Origin: Actinomycetes bacterium
GTDB lineage: Bacteria > Actinomycetota > Acidimicrobiia > Acidimicrobiales > RAAP-2
Direction: 5' to 3'
Assembly: GCA_021793515.1 (NCBI GenBank)
Contig: JAJYSP010000021.1
Location: forward strand, 1-51,138
Length of the DNA stretch: 51,138 bases
The position numbers and the translations under genes are program-made. Positions 1-8,091 of this stretch are shown here, one piece after another. The notes under the pieces were generated by a model. The model was not told the DNA's origin. It saw only the letters and a program-made list of their open reading frames with translations, and searched no databases. How positions within the stretch are numbered: the first letter of the stretch is position 1; every line of letters starts with the position of its first letter.

Positions 1-615
1 CCAGCCGAGCGTGTTCTTCACGAAGCGAAACATGTTCAATGTCGAAGCGTCGCAGGTAGGCCCGCCAGCAGAGGCCGAGATCGGGCTCAGTGGGTCCCGA
101 CCACCACGGCCACAGGGTCTTCTTCACTCCCGTCGAGCGCGTAGGAAGGTGCTCCACCTCAACGCGGACGACATTGCCGCGAATGATCGGCAGCGGACTC
201 GACGTGGCCCAGCGGCCCCGGGCCATCAGCCGGGGGTGTAGCTGGTGCCACACCCGCACGTTGACTCGTCCATAGCGCGAGTCGTGGGTGTTCAACTCCG
301 CCGCGGGCGTGGTCCAGGTCTTGGGGTCAGAGAGGACGAAGCGCTCCGTGACGCGGTGGCCGACCGCGGCCACCCGTTGGTGGGGCCGGATCGAAGTGGA
401 ACACTCGTTTGGAACTAATTCGGACGAGGGCCTGGGCGTTCACCATTGACAGTCCGTCACCAATGGCGATGGGGTCATAGCCCGTGTCAAAGACGAACAG
501 CGGTGACGCGCCAGCGCCATTACGTTCTTCGAGCGCCACCACGAAGCGAAGAACCTGGCGAATCGTGGCGTTGGTGGCGTTCGCAGCCGGCACAAGACTT
601 ACAGCCGGTTCATTT
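1..615 (-). pseudogene. DDE-type transposase remnant (truncated, frameshifted)
   Basis: Read on the minus strand, this encodes the C-terminal half of a transposase typical of actinobacterial insertion sequences: a segment ending LFVFDTGYDPIAIGDGL, then VRISSKRVFHFDP, a GRPPRHG stretch, and (in another frame) LPIIRGNVVRVEVEHLP, WWSGP and CWRAYLRRFDIEH. Two apparent 2-base losses break the frame: one near 344-348, where the HGERF-like segment is shifted and runs into TGA at 327-329, and one near 29-33 just after the DIEH segment. The N-terminal half is absent because the homology stops just before the oxidase assembly gene, and the far C-terminus lies outside the window. The IS family is not certain. 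It is a dead copy, not a functional gene. Confidence 0.8.
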
Positions 616-666
616 AGGTTAAAACGCAAGCTGAGCCTCCCTGCCGCCTCATCCTAGGATGGGCGA

Positions 667-1503
667 GTGTTATCCGCCGTCACACCCTTCCACTGGCGCG
701 ACGCGACCCAATTGGCTCTCGAACCGGGCGCGATCGCACTCATGGTGCTGGCGGCAGCGCTCTACGCCTGGGGCCAGCACCGGACCCCGAACTGGCCCCG
801 CAGCCGGAGTCTCTACTTCGCGCTCGGCCTGATCGTCACCTTCATCGCGACCGAGTCGTTCATTGGCCGATACGACCGGGCGTACTTCAGCGACCACATG
901 ATCCAGCACCTGGCGCTCATCATGATCGCCGGCCCACTCTTCGCTCTCGCCACGCCGCTCGACCTCGCCTACCGGGCTGGGTCTACCCGCCTGCGCGCCG
1001 CGCTCGACAGCCGACTCATGACGTTCATCACCGAACCCATCGTCGCCTTCGCGCTCTACTTCGTCTTCATCCCGGTGTCGCACCTGACCGGCCTGTTCAA
1101 CGAGATGTTGCTCCACGAGTGGATCCACCAGTTCGAGCACCTCGGATTCCTCATCGTCGGGTACCTGTTCTTTCGCGTCGCCTTCGGACTGGAACGCGGT
1201 CGGACCATCCACCCCGGTCTTCGCCTCGTCTTCGTGATGGCGGCGGTACCCGTGGACACCTTCACGGGGCTCGCCCTCGCCATGTCCTCGCACAACCCCT
1301 TCTCGGCGTACCGGACCCTCGCCCCAATCGGTTCGACCCCGGCGTCGGTGCTCGCCAACGTGCAGTTGGGTGGCGCGATCATGTGGATCGGCGGTGACGC
1401 GCTCATGCTGCTCGCGTGCATCCCCATCGCCGTGGCGTGGGTGCGCTGGGAGACTCGACGTACCGTCGAGCTCGACGCGCGACTCGACGCCGAAGGGCTC
1501 TGA
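667..1503 (+). CDS. Cytochrome c oxidase assembly protein, CtaG/caa3 type
   Basis: Predicted integral membrane protein of 278 residues with about seven hydrophobic segments, matching the Caa3_CtaG family needed for copper delivery or assembly of heme-copper oxidases. Family-like features are the DHMIQH segment near residue 78 at the start of a membrane helix, a second His-rich stretch (LLHEWIHQFEHLGF) near residue 150, and a MSSHNPF loop. The GTG start at 667 is preceded by an AGGA about ten bases upstream. No oxidase subunit genes are adjacent, so the partner is inferred from the family only. A 12-bp palindrome (CATCCTAGGATG, 650-661) overlaps the ribosome-binding region. Confidence 0.82.
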   Translation: MLSAVTPFHWRDATQLALEPGAIALMVLAAALYAWGQHRTPNWPRSRSLYFALGLIVTFIATESFIGRYDRAYFSDHMIQHLALIMIAGPLFALATPLDLAYRAGSTRLRAALDSRLMTFITEPIVAFALYFVFIPVSHLTGLFNEMLLHEWIHQFEHLGFLIVGYLFFRVAFGLERGRTIHPGLRLVFVMAAVPVDTFTGLALAMSSHNPFSAYRTLAPIGSTPASVLANVQLGGAIMWIGGDALMLLACIPIAVAWVRWETRRTVELDARLDAEGL

Positions 1504-1504
1504 C

Positions 1505-2542
1505 CTACAACAGGCCGGCCTCGATCGCCAGCGCCTCAAGGTCGGTCTCGGGACGGGCTCCCAGGTGTTTGATGATCTCACCCGCGCAAAGCGACCCGAG
1601 CTCGGCCGCCTCGGCCGGGTCGGCGCCGAGCGCGAGGCCGTAGAGGAAGCCGGCGGCGAACATGTCACCGGCCCCGTTCTGGTCGACGACCTCGTCAACC
1701 TCGCTCGCGGGGACCGAAACGACCCCGTACGCGGTCAAGACTTCGGCGCCGAGCGGTCCGCGAGTCACGACCGCGAGCAGTCCGAGCTCGTCGAGGGCTT
1801 CGAAGGCACGTTCGAGGCTGTCGACCTGGAAAAGGGCGAGGATCTCGGATTCGTTGGCGAGCAGCACGTCGACGTGGTTGGTCACCAGGTCCAAGAAGTC
1901 CCGGCGATGGCGCTCCACGCAGAACATGTCCGACAGCGACAGCGCCACCATCGAATCGTGCTGATGGGCGAAGTCCACCACCTTCTGGATGGCCATCTTC
2001 GCTGGTGGTAGGTCGTAGAGGTAGCCCTCGATGTAGGTGATCTCGGAGCGCGCGATCAGCCGCTCATTGATGTCCGCCACGTGGAGCCGGTTCGAGGCGC
2101 CAAGGTAGGTCGCCATCGTGCGCTGGGCGTCGTCGGTGATGAAGACGTGACAACGACCCGTGGCGCCCTCCTCGGGTGACGCGATCGCGAGGTCCAACTC
2201 CACACCCATCGTGCGAAGGTCGTGGGTGAATCGCTCACCGAACTCGTCGTCGGCCACCTTGCCGATGTAGCCACAAGTCCCCCCGAGCGCCGCAATTCCG
2301 GCGATGGAATTAGCGACTGAGCCGCCTGACATCTGGATCGTCGGCCCCATCGACGCGTAGAACCGGTCGAGCTGGTCTTCACCGATCAGGGTCATCGACG
2401 CCTTGACCAGGCCTAAGTCGTGATACACCTCGGCTGAATCACGGGCGATGATGTCGAGCATCGCGTTACCGATGCCCGTGACCGCGAGCCTCGTCGGCCC
2501 CGGCTTGACGCGAAGTGAGACGGGTGTCGGAGGAGTTGTCAC
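1505..2542 (-). CDS. PfkB-family kinase, adenosine-kinase-like
   Basis: A 345-residue ribokinase-fold kinase. The N-terminal substrate-binding part has GNAMLDIIA and the GGSVANSIAGIAALGG loop, followed by IGKVADDEFGE; the C-terminal signature DQNGAGDMFAAGF near residue 290 holds the catalytic Asp and the anion-hole glycines. The conserved ALSLSDMFCVERHR and NESE motifs resemble bacterial proteins annotated as adenosine kinase, so phosphorylation of adenosine or a related nucleoside by ATP is the likely reaction; sugar specificity cannot be excluded. It converges on the oxidase assembly gene with one base between stop codons and is divergent from the aminopeptidase gene, with about 40 bp for both promoters. 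Confidence 0.8.
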   Translation of the reverse strand: MTTPPTPVSLRVKPGPTRLAVTGIGNAMLDIIARDSAEVYHDLGLVKASMTLIGEDQLDRFYASMGPTIQMSGGSVANSIAGIAALGGTCGYIGKVADDEFGERFTHDLRTMGVELDLAIASPEEGATGRCHVFITDDAQRTMATYLGASNRLHVADINERLIARSEITYIEGYLYDLPPAKMAIQKVVDFAHQHDSMVALSLSDMFCVERHRRDFLDLVTNHVDVLLANESEILALFQVDSLERAFEALDELGLLAVVTRGPLGAEVLTAYGVVSVPASEVDEVVDQNGAGDMFAAGFLYGLALGADPAEAAELGSLCAGEIIKHLGARPETDLEALAIEAGLL

Positions 2543-2581
2543 TTAGCGAGCGTAGAAGATTTGCCTCTAGTGTTTCCAACT

Positions 2582-5083
2582 ATGACTTCTGCCAATCCCT
2601 TCCGCCTGTCACGCTCCGTCGTCCCCCACGCCTACCGGATCTTCCTCACCCCCGACATCGCCGCCGCGACCTTCGCCGGGCGCGTCGAGATCGACGTCAC
2701 CGTCGCCCGGCCGGTCCAGACCGTCACCATGCACGCGAAGAACCTGGAACTCGGCGCGGCCACGCTCACGAGTCAAGGAACGAGTCATCGCTCCGACACC
2801 CCGACCTTCGACCACACCTACGAAACGGTCTCCTTCGGGTTCCACGAGCCGCTCCCCGTCGGCCCGGCGACCATCGAGATCGCCTTCACCGGCGTGCTCA
2901 ACGACCAGCTGTCGGGTTTCTATCGCTCCACCTACACCGATGACGCCGGCGTCACCCACACGATCGCGACCACGCAGTTCGAGCACTCCGACGCCCGTCA
3001 GGCCTTCCCGTGCTGGGACGAGCCGTCATTCAAGGCCACCTACCAGGTCAACCTGACCGTGCCGAGCCACCTCGCGGCGATCTCGAACTCACCCGAGATC
3101 GAGAACATCGACCTCGGTAACGGCCAGCGTTCCGTACGCTTTGCCCCCACCATGGTCATGTCCACGTATCTCGTCGCCTTCGTGGTGGGTCCGTTCGAGT
3201 TCACCGACGTAGTCGACGTCGACGGCGTCCCGTTGCGCGTGGTCTACCCCGTGGGCAAGGGACACCTCACCGCCCTCGCCCTCGAGGCGGGCGCCTTCGC
3301 ACTGCGCTTCCTTGGCGAGTACTTCGCGATTCCCTACCCCGGCGAGAAGCTCGACATGGTCGCCATCCCCGACTTCGCCTTCGGGGCGATGGAGAACCTC
3401 GGCTGCGTCACCTATCGCGAGACCGCCCTACTCGTCGACCCGGCACGGGCCACCAGCGCCGAGATCCAACGCGTCGCCGAAGTCGTGCACCACGAGATCG
3501 CCCACATGTGGTTCGGCGACCTGGTCACGATGGAGTGGTGGGAGGGAATCTGGCTGAACGAGGCCTTCGCGACCTTTATGCAGTTGATCTGCACCAACGC
3601 GTTCCGCCCACAGTGGCACATCTGGACCGACCAGGCCGTCATGCGCGACCTCGCGATGCACATCGACGGCCTCGCGACGACCCGCGCCATCGAGTACGAG
3701 GTCATCTCCCCCGACGACACCCAGGGCATGTTCGACGCACTCACCTACGAGAAGGGCGGCTCGGTGCTGCGCATGCTCGAGCAGTACCTCGGTGAGCAGA
3801 CGTTCCGCGACGGCATCCGCCACTACCTGGCCAAGCACAGCTACGCCAACACCGTCACGAGCGACCTGTGGGACGCCCTCGAGACCGTCTCGGGACACCC
3901 GGTACGCGAGATGATGGACACGTGGATCCTTCAGGGGGGCCACCCGATGGTGACCCTCGCGAACGGTCAGCTCAGCCAGGCACCCTTCGTCTTGGCGGAC
4001 TCCGCGAACAAGGGGGCGATCGGCGACCGCTGGCTCGTGCCGGTGCTGACGCGTTCACTCGAGGGCGGCGCGGCCTCGCACCACCTACTTCGCGATGAGC
4101 CGATCACGGTGCGTGACGCAGCGCCGGTCGTCGTGAACGCCGGCGGCTCGGGATTCTTCCGATCGCGCTACGGCTCGGCCGAACTCTCGGCGCTCGCGCC
4201 GCGCCTCAGCGAGCTCGACGAGCTCGAGCGCGCCACGGTCGTGGCCGACGCGTGGGCACTCCTGTTCGCGAGCCAGATCACGTGGCGTGACTTCGCCGTC
4301 GTCGCCTCAGGGCTGGGAGACCAGGACGAGCCGACGACCTGGACCTTCGTCGCGACCGCCATTGACATGGTGCACCGGGCCCTAAAGGGAACTGCACGTG
4401 AAGCACTCGAAAAAGAGGTCCGCGGACTCGTCGAGCCCCAGTTCGCACGGCTCGGTTGGGACGAGCGCGAGGGCGAGGGACCCCTCGCCAGTCAGCTCCG
4501 CGCGATCGTCATCGGACTACTCGGCACCGTCTGTCACGACAGCGACATCCGCGACGAGGCCCGGCGACGCTTCGAAGCCGGTCCCGTTGACGGTGACCTC
4601 GCGCCGATGATCCTGCGGATCGTGGCGGACCAGAACCGGCCCGGTGACTACGACCGGTTCCTTGAGCGTTATCGCCAGGCACCGTCTCCCCAGGAGTCCA
4701 TCCGATTCCTGTTCGCCCTCAGTTCGTTCAGCGACGAGTCGATCGCGCTCGACGCGGCCGAGCGCTGCTTCAGCGAGTTCCGAAGCCAAGACGCACCACT
4801 CGTCTTGCCGCACCTCATGCGCAACGAGACGACCGGTCCCGCCGTATGGCGCTACCTCACGAGCCGTTGGGACGACGCCCTAGCCCAGTTCTCGCCGAGT
4901 CACTACGCCCGACTCGCGTCGGGTGTGCCTTCGTTCATCAACGACCCGGCCCTCGCTGACGAGGTTGAGGCGTTCCACCACGCCCACCCAGTGGTTGGGG
5001 GCTACCCCGCGACCGTCGAGCAACAACTCGAACGCATGCGCGTCGGCCTGACCTTCGCCGCCGCGATCCGAACGCAGTTCTAG
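2582..5083 (+). CDS. M1-family zinc aminopeptidase (aminopeptidase N-like)
   Basis: A protein of about 833 residues with the M1 architecture: N-terminal beta-saddle domain, thermolysin-like catalytic domain and helical ERAP1-like C-terminal domain. The substrate-anchoring GAMEN motif is at residues 268-272 and the zinc site HEIAH at 304-308, followed by WLNEAFA, whose Glu is the third zinc ligand. It removes N-terminal amino acids from peptides; no signal peptide is visible, so it is probably cytoplasmic. I chose the ATG at 2582 (MTSANPF) because family homology begins there; an upstream in-frame TTG at 2561 would add seven residues. The downstream transporter gene begins four bases after the stop and is probably co-transcribed. 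Confidence 0.93.
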   Translation: MTSANPFRLSRSVVPHAYRIFLTPDIAAATFAGRVEIDVTVARPVQTVTMHAKNLELGAATLTSQGTSHRSDTPTFDHTYETVSFGFHEPLPVGPATIEIAFTGVLNDQLSGFYRSTYTDDAGVTHTIATTQFEHSDARQAFPCWDEPSFKATYQVNLTVPSHLAAISNSPEIENIDLGNGQRSVRFAPTMVMSTYLVAFVVGPFEFTDVVDVDGVPLRVVYPVGKGHLTALALEAGAFALRFLGEYFAIPYPGEKLDMVAIPDFAFGAMENLGCVTYRETALLVDPARATSAEIQRVAEVVHHEIAHMWFGDLVTMEWWEGIWLNEAFATFMQLICTNAFRPQWHIWTDQAVMRDLAMHIDGLATTRAIEYEVISPDDTQGMFDALTYEKGGSVLRMLEQYLGEQTFRDGIRHYLAKHSYANTVTSDLWDALETVSGHPVREMMDTWILQGGHPMVTLANGQLSQAPFVLADSANKGAIGDRWLVPVLTRSLEGGAASHHLLRDEPITVRDAAPVVVNAGGSGFFRSRYGSAELSALAPRLSELDELERATVVADAWALLFASQITWRDFAVVASGLGDQDEPTTWTFVATAIDMVHRALKGTAREALEKEVRGLVEPQFARLGWDEREGEGPLASQLRAIVIGLLGTVCHDSDIRDEARRRFEAGPVDGDLAPMILRIVADQNRPGDYDRFLERYRQAPSPQESIRFLFALSSFSDESIALDAAERCFSEFRSQDAPLVLPHLMRNETTGPAVWRYLTSRWDDALAQFSPSHYARLASGVPSFINDPALADEVEAFHHAHPVVGGYPATVEQQLERMRVGLTFAAAIRTQF

Positions 5084-5087
5084 CGCG

Positions 5088-5678
5088 ATGTCCGTGGGCG
5101 CGTTCCTCGGGGTCATGGTCCTCATGTTCCTGCTGGAACTGCCCGACAAGACGATGGTCGCGACCATCGTGATGTCAACACGAGCGCGACCGTCGTCCAT
5201 CGTGATGGGCGCCTCGGCCGGGTTCGTCGTCCAAATGGGCATCGCCGTCGCCGCGGGCAGCGCCCTGACGTTGCTGCCCGCGCAACCCAAGGAGTTCGTC
5301 GTTGCGGCGCTCTTCCTCGGTGGCGCGGCCTACCTGCTGTTCGTTCCCGAGAAAGTCGAGGAGCGTGAGGGCGAGCGTGAGGGCGAGCGCGAACGGGTCG
5401 GGACTCGCTGGAGAGAGGTCACCACGGCCTTCAGCGTGATCTTCCTCGGTGAGTTCGGCGACCTCACCCAGATTCAGGCGGCCAATCTGAGCGCGAAGAC
5501 GCACCAACCCGTCGAGGTCTTCGTCGCCTCGTCCCTGGCGATGATCGCCGTCTCGTTCCTCGGCGCCTACGGCGGACGGGCCCTCCAGCGGGTCATACCC
5601 CTGCGCTTCATCCGCCTCGCCGGCGGCGGCGTCTTCGCCGTGCTCGGCCTCTACACGCTCGTCCAGGCGTTACGGTGA
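5088..5678 (+). CDS. GDT1/TMEM165 (UPF0016) family cation transporter
   Basis: A 196-residue protein with two homologous halves of about three membrane helices each, joined by a highly charged Glu/Arg-rich cytoplasmic linker near residues 85-105. This is the GDT1/TMEM165 layout of Mn2+ or Ca2+/H+ antiporters. The hallmark E-x-G-D-K/R-T/S motif is present but asymmetric: the first half has ELPDKT, with the Gly replaced by Pro, and the second has EFGDLT, with the basic residue replaced by Leu. The acidic residues thought to bind the cation are retained in both. It follows the aminopeptidase gene by four bases and overlaps the next gene by four bases (GTGA), so the three probably form one transcript. 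Confidence 0.85.
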   Translation: MSVGAFLGVMVLMFLLELPDKTMVATIVMSTRARPSSIVMGASAGFVVQMGIAVAAGSALTLLPAQPKEFVVAALFLGGAAYLLFVPEKVEEREGEREGERERVGTRWREVTTAFSVIFLGEFGDLTQIQAANLSAKTHQPVEVFVASSLAMIAVSFLGAYGGRALQRVIPLRFIRLAGGGVFAVLGLYTLVQALR

Positions 5679-6301
5679 CCTTCGAGGAGCGCCTCGCCTT
5701 GGCCGAAACGGTCAATGGCTTCATGCCGCCCGACGAGGGCCGCGCACTCGCGCGCCACGGACTCAAACGAAGCGCCGAGGCACCAGACGGGACCTGGCTC
5801 GAGATCGGCGCGTGGTGCGGCAAGTCGGCGGTCTATCTCGGCGCGGCCGCCGCCACCGGTGCGAGCGTGCTCTATTCACTCGATCACCACCACGGCAGCG
5901 AGGAGAACCAGGCCGGCTGGACGCATCACGACCCGACCCTCGTCGACCCGTTCGACGGCCGCCTCAACACGTTGCCGGCCTGGCAGCGCACGATCGCCTC
6001 CGCGGGACTCGAAGCGACCGTCATCGGACTCGTCGGACCTTCGAGTGTCGTCGCAAACCACTTCGCCCAACCGCTCGACCTGCTCTTCATTGATGGCGGT
6101 CACGGCCACGACGTCGCGTGGGCCGACTACGAGGCCTGGACACCCAAGGTCGTCCCCGGCGGCCTGCTGCTCATCCACGACGTCTTCCCCGACCCCGCCG
6201 ACGGCGGTCGCCCGCCCTACGAGATCTACTGTGCCGCCATCGCCGACCGCTTCGTTGAGCTCGACGCGGTCGGCTCGCTCCGGGTGCTACGCGCCCGCTG
6301 A
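5675..6301 (+). CDS. Class I SAM-dependent methyltransferase-like protein
   Basis: A 208-residue Rossmann-fold protein of the Methyltransf_24 type. The SAM-binding motif I is LEIGAWCGKSAVYLG near residue 40, motif II ends in the acidic SLDHHHGSEE, and LDLLFIDGGHGHD near residue 130 matches the DxHH/GG acidic motif of this subfamily; PGGLLLIHDV follows. The substrate is unknown; relatives are often annotated as macrocin- or cephalosporin-hydroxylase-like methyltransferases. The GTG start overlaps the stop of the transporter gene (GTGA), implying translational coupling. The 3' end overlaps that of the convergent prenyltransferase-like gene by 15 bp. Confidence 0.75.
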   Translation: MTFEERLALAETVNGFMPPDEGRALARHGLKRSAEAPDGTWLEIGAWCGKSAVYLGAAAATGASVLYSLDHHHGSEENQAGWTHHDPTLVDPFDGRLNTLPAWQRTIASAGLEATVIGLVGPSSVVANHFAQPLDLLFIDGGHGHDVAWADYEAWTPKVVPGGLLLIHDVFPDPADGGRPPYEIYCAAIADRFVELDAVGSLRVLRAR

Positions 6302-7375
6302 GCGGGGACAGCCCGCTTCGGCCTCGTCAGCCACACGCGCCAGCACGGTCGTGTCGTGGCGGAACAGCCCCGACGCACCCGAGGACGAGGTCAGCGCATC
6401 GGCGGCGAGGAGGACCGCCGCGACGGTGTAGCTCGTCACCTCGTGGTCAGGGAACGTCACGGACCCGGGGTACGCGAGCCCCGTCCAGTACGCCCCGTCA
6501 TCTCGTCGGTGGCGGTTCGTCTGCTCGAAGAGCTCGAGGGCTTCGCCGGTGAGTCCGAGCGCGTCGAGGGCCAGCACGCACTCGGCCGTCTCAGCGGCGG
6601 TCACCCAGTCGTTGGTCGACACGCAGCGCACCCCGTAGCCGGTCATCACGTGGCGCTCCCACGCGTCCCTGATACGTCCTTCGCCCGCCTCGCCGGTCAG
6701 TGCGCCACTGATCACGGGGTAGTACCAGTCCATGGCGAACTCGTTCTTCGGGGCGAAGGCCCCCGGGTGATGGGCCACCGCATGACCGAGGCGTCCGGCC
6801 GCGCGCACCCAGGCCGGACGGTCGCGTCCGAGGCGCTCGGCGAGCGTGATCGCACAGCGCAACGAGTGGTAGATGGACGACGACCCCGTGAGTAGCGCGT
6901 AGCCCTCGGGCCGGCCCGCCGCATCGATCGACCACCGGATCGTCCCGTCGTCGAGCTGCCAGCAAAGGACGAAATCGATCGCGCGCTCCACCACGTCAAA
7001 GAGTGCCGCGACGAAGTCCACGTCGTCGGTGGCGAGCAGGTAGTGACACAGGCCCGTGGCGACGTAGGCGCACACGTTGGTGTCTAGGCGCGCGTCGGTA
7101 ACATCCTCGCCGCGGTAGTAATTGAACCAGCTCCCGTCGCCGAGCTGAGTGGCGGCGAGCCAACGGTACGCGGCACGCGCCTCGTCGTGATGGCCCGTCA
7201 CCGTCAGGGCCATCGCCACCTCCACATGATTCCAGGGGTCACAGTGGCCCCCATCGAACCAGGGCAGCTGACCGTTCGGCCGTTGGAGCCCGGCGAGGAA
7301 GTCCGCGCTGGCGGCGACCTGCTCGGCGCTCAAGAGCCCCGGGACACCACCGAGTTCACTCGCGAGGATGGTCAC
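6287..7375 (-). CDS. Prenyltransferase/squalene-cyclase-like alpha/alpha-barrel protein
   Basis: A 362-residue protein with several repeats of the terpenoid cyclase/protein prenyltransferase (alpha/alpha)6 toroid: GLQRPNGQLPWFDGG, LAATQLGDGSWFNYY, CWQLDDGTIRWSID and a C-terminal RRDDGAYWTGL. No DxDD cyclase motif is seen, so cyclase activity is not supported; a glycan-processing role is also possible for this fold. It is the third gene of a glycosyltransferase-methyltransferase operon and overlaps the methyltransferase stop by four bases, so it probably acts in the same cell-envelope or glycolipid pathway. The start is the ATG in that overlap. Confidence 0.65.
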   Translation of the reverse strand: MTILASELGGVPGLLSAEQVAASADFLAGLQRPNGQLPWFDGGHCDPWNHVEVAMALTVTGHHDEARAAYRWLAATQLGDGSWFNYYRGEDVTDARLDTNVCAYVATGLCHYLLATDDVDFVAALFDVVERAIDFVLCWQLDDGTIRWSIDAAGRPEGYALLTGSSSIYHSLRCAITLAERLGRDRPAWVRAAGRLGHAVAHHPGAFAPKNEFAMDWYYPVISGALTGEAGEGRIRDAWERHVMTGYGVRCVSTNDWVTAAETAECVLALDALGLTGEALELFEQTNRHRRDDGAYWTGLAYPGSVTFPDHEVTSYTVAAVLLAADALTSSSGASGLFRHDTTVLARVADEAEAGCPRSAGA

Positions 7376-8091
7376 GACGCGGGCTTCTCGAGGTAGTACA
7401 CGGCGGACTTACCCATCACCGGGGCGAGCACGCGCTCGGCGAGTCGCGTGATCGCCGGGCGCTTCACGATGTCCCAGACGAGCAGCCTGTGGTAAGCCTG
7501 CACGAAGCGGTTCTCTTCGTTCGTCGTGCCCACGAGGCACTTCAACCACCAGTACGGACTGTGCAGCCCGTGGGCGAAGCCGTGGCCGCGTACCCGCAGC
7601 CCGACCCCGCGCAACCGGTCCTCGATCACCGATCGACGATAGATGCGCACGTGACCGCCGGGGACCAGGTGGTACTCGTCGGACAGCGCCCAGTTCACGA
7701 GCTCGGGGAAGAACCGGGGCACGGTGATCGCCATCGTGCCACCGGGTCGCAGCACACGCGCGAGCTCAGCCATGGCCGCGCGGTCGTCGGCGATGTGCTC
7801 GAGCACCTCCGAACAGATCACCCGGTCAAAGGATCCGTCGGGGAACGGAAGGTGCAGCGCGTCGCCCTGGACAGCGGCGGCTCGGACCTCGCCGGCCACC
7901 AGCTCGCCCGCTTCGATCATCGCCACGAAGGTCGCCACGACGCCGTCGACCTCGTCGCGCCCGGCGTCCAGGGCCACGACGTCGGCGCCGCGCCGCGCGG
8001 CCTCGAAGGCGTGGCGCCCGAACCCGCAGCCGAGGTCGAGGAGTCGCTCACCGGCGACGAGGCCCAGTCGGTCGTAGTCAGCGGTCAGCAT
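7372..8091 (-). CDS. Class I SAM-dependent methyltransferase (type 11)
   Basis: A 239-residue methyltransferase. Motif I is LLDLGCGFGRHAFEAARRG near residue 18, followed by an acidic VVALDAG; VICSEVLEHI near residue 95 and LRPGGTMAITVPRF are the usual post-motifs. The C-terminal third carries Trp/Tyr-rich and basic segments that may contact a lipid or glycan acceptor. It lies between the GT4 glycosyltransferase (one-base overlap at 8091) and the prenyltransferase-like gene (four-base overlap), so all three are translationally coupled. The specific substrate is not determinable from sequence. Confidence 0.82.
   Translation of the reverse strand: MLTADYDRLGLVAGERLLDLGCGFGRHAFEAARRGADVVALDAGRDEVDGVVATFVAMIEAGELVAGEVRAAAVQGDALHLPFPDGSFDRVICSEVLEHIADDRAAMAELARVLRPGGTMAITVPRFFPELVNWALSDEYHLVPGGHVRIYRRSVIEDRLRGVGLRVRGHGFAHGLHSPYWWLKCLVGTTNEENRFVQAYHRLLVWDIVKRPAITRLAERVLAPVMGKSAVYYLEKPAS

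Noticed and set aside
670-1698. Long open frame antisense to the CtaG-like gene
   Set aside because: GC-rich coding DNA commonly leaves an open antisense frame; the translation is rich in Arg/Glu/Val-type low-complexity sequence with no family match, while the plus-strand gene has clear motifs.
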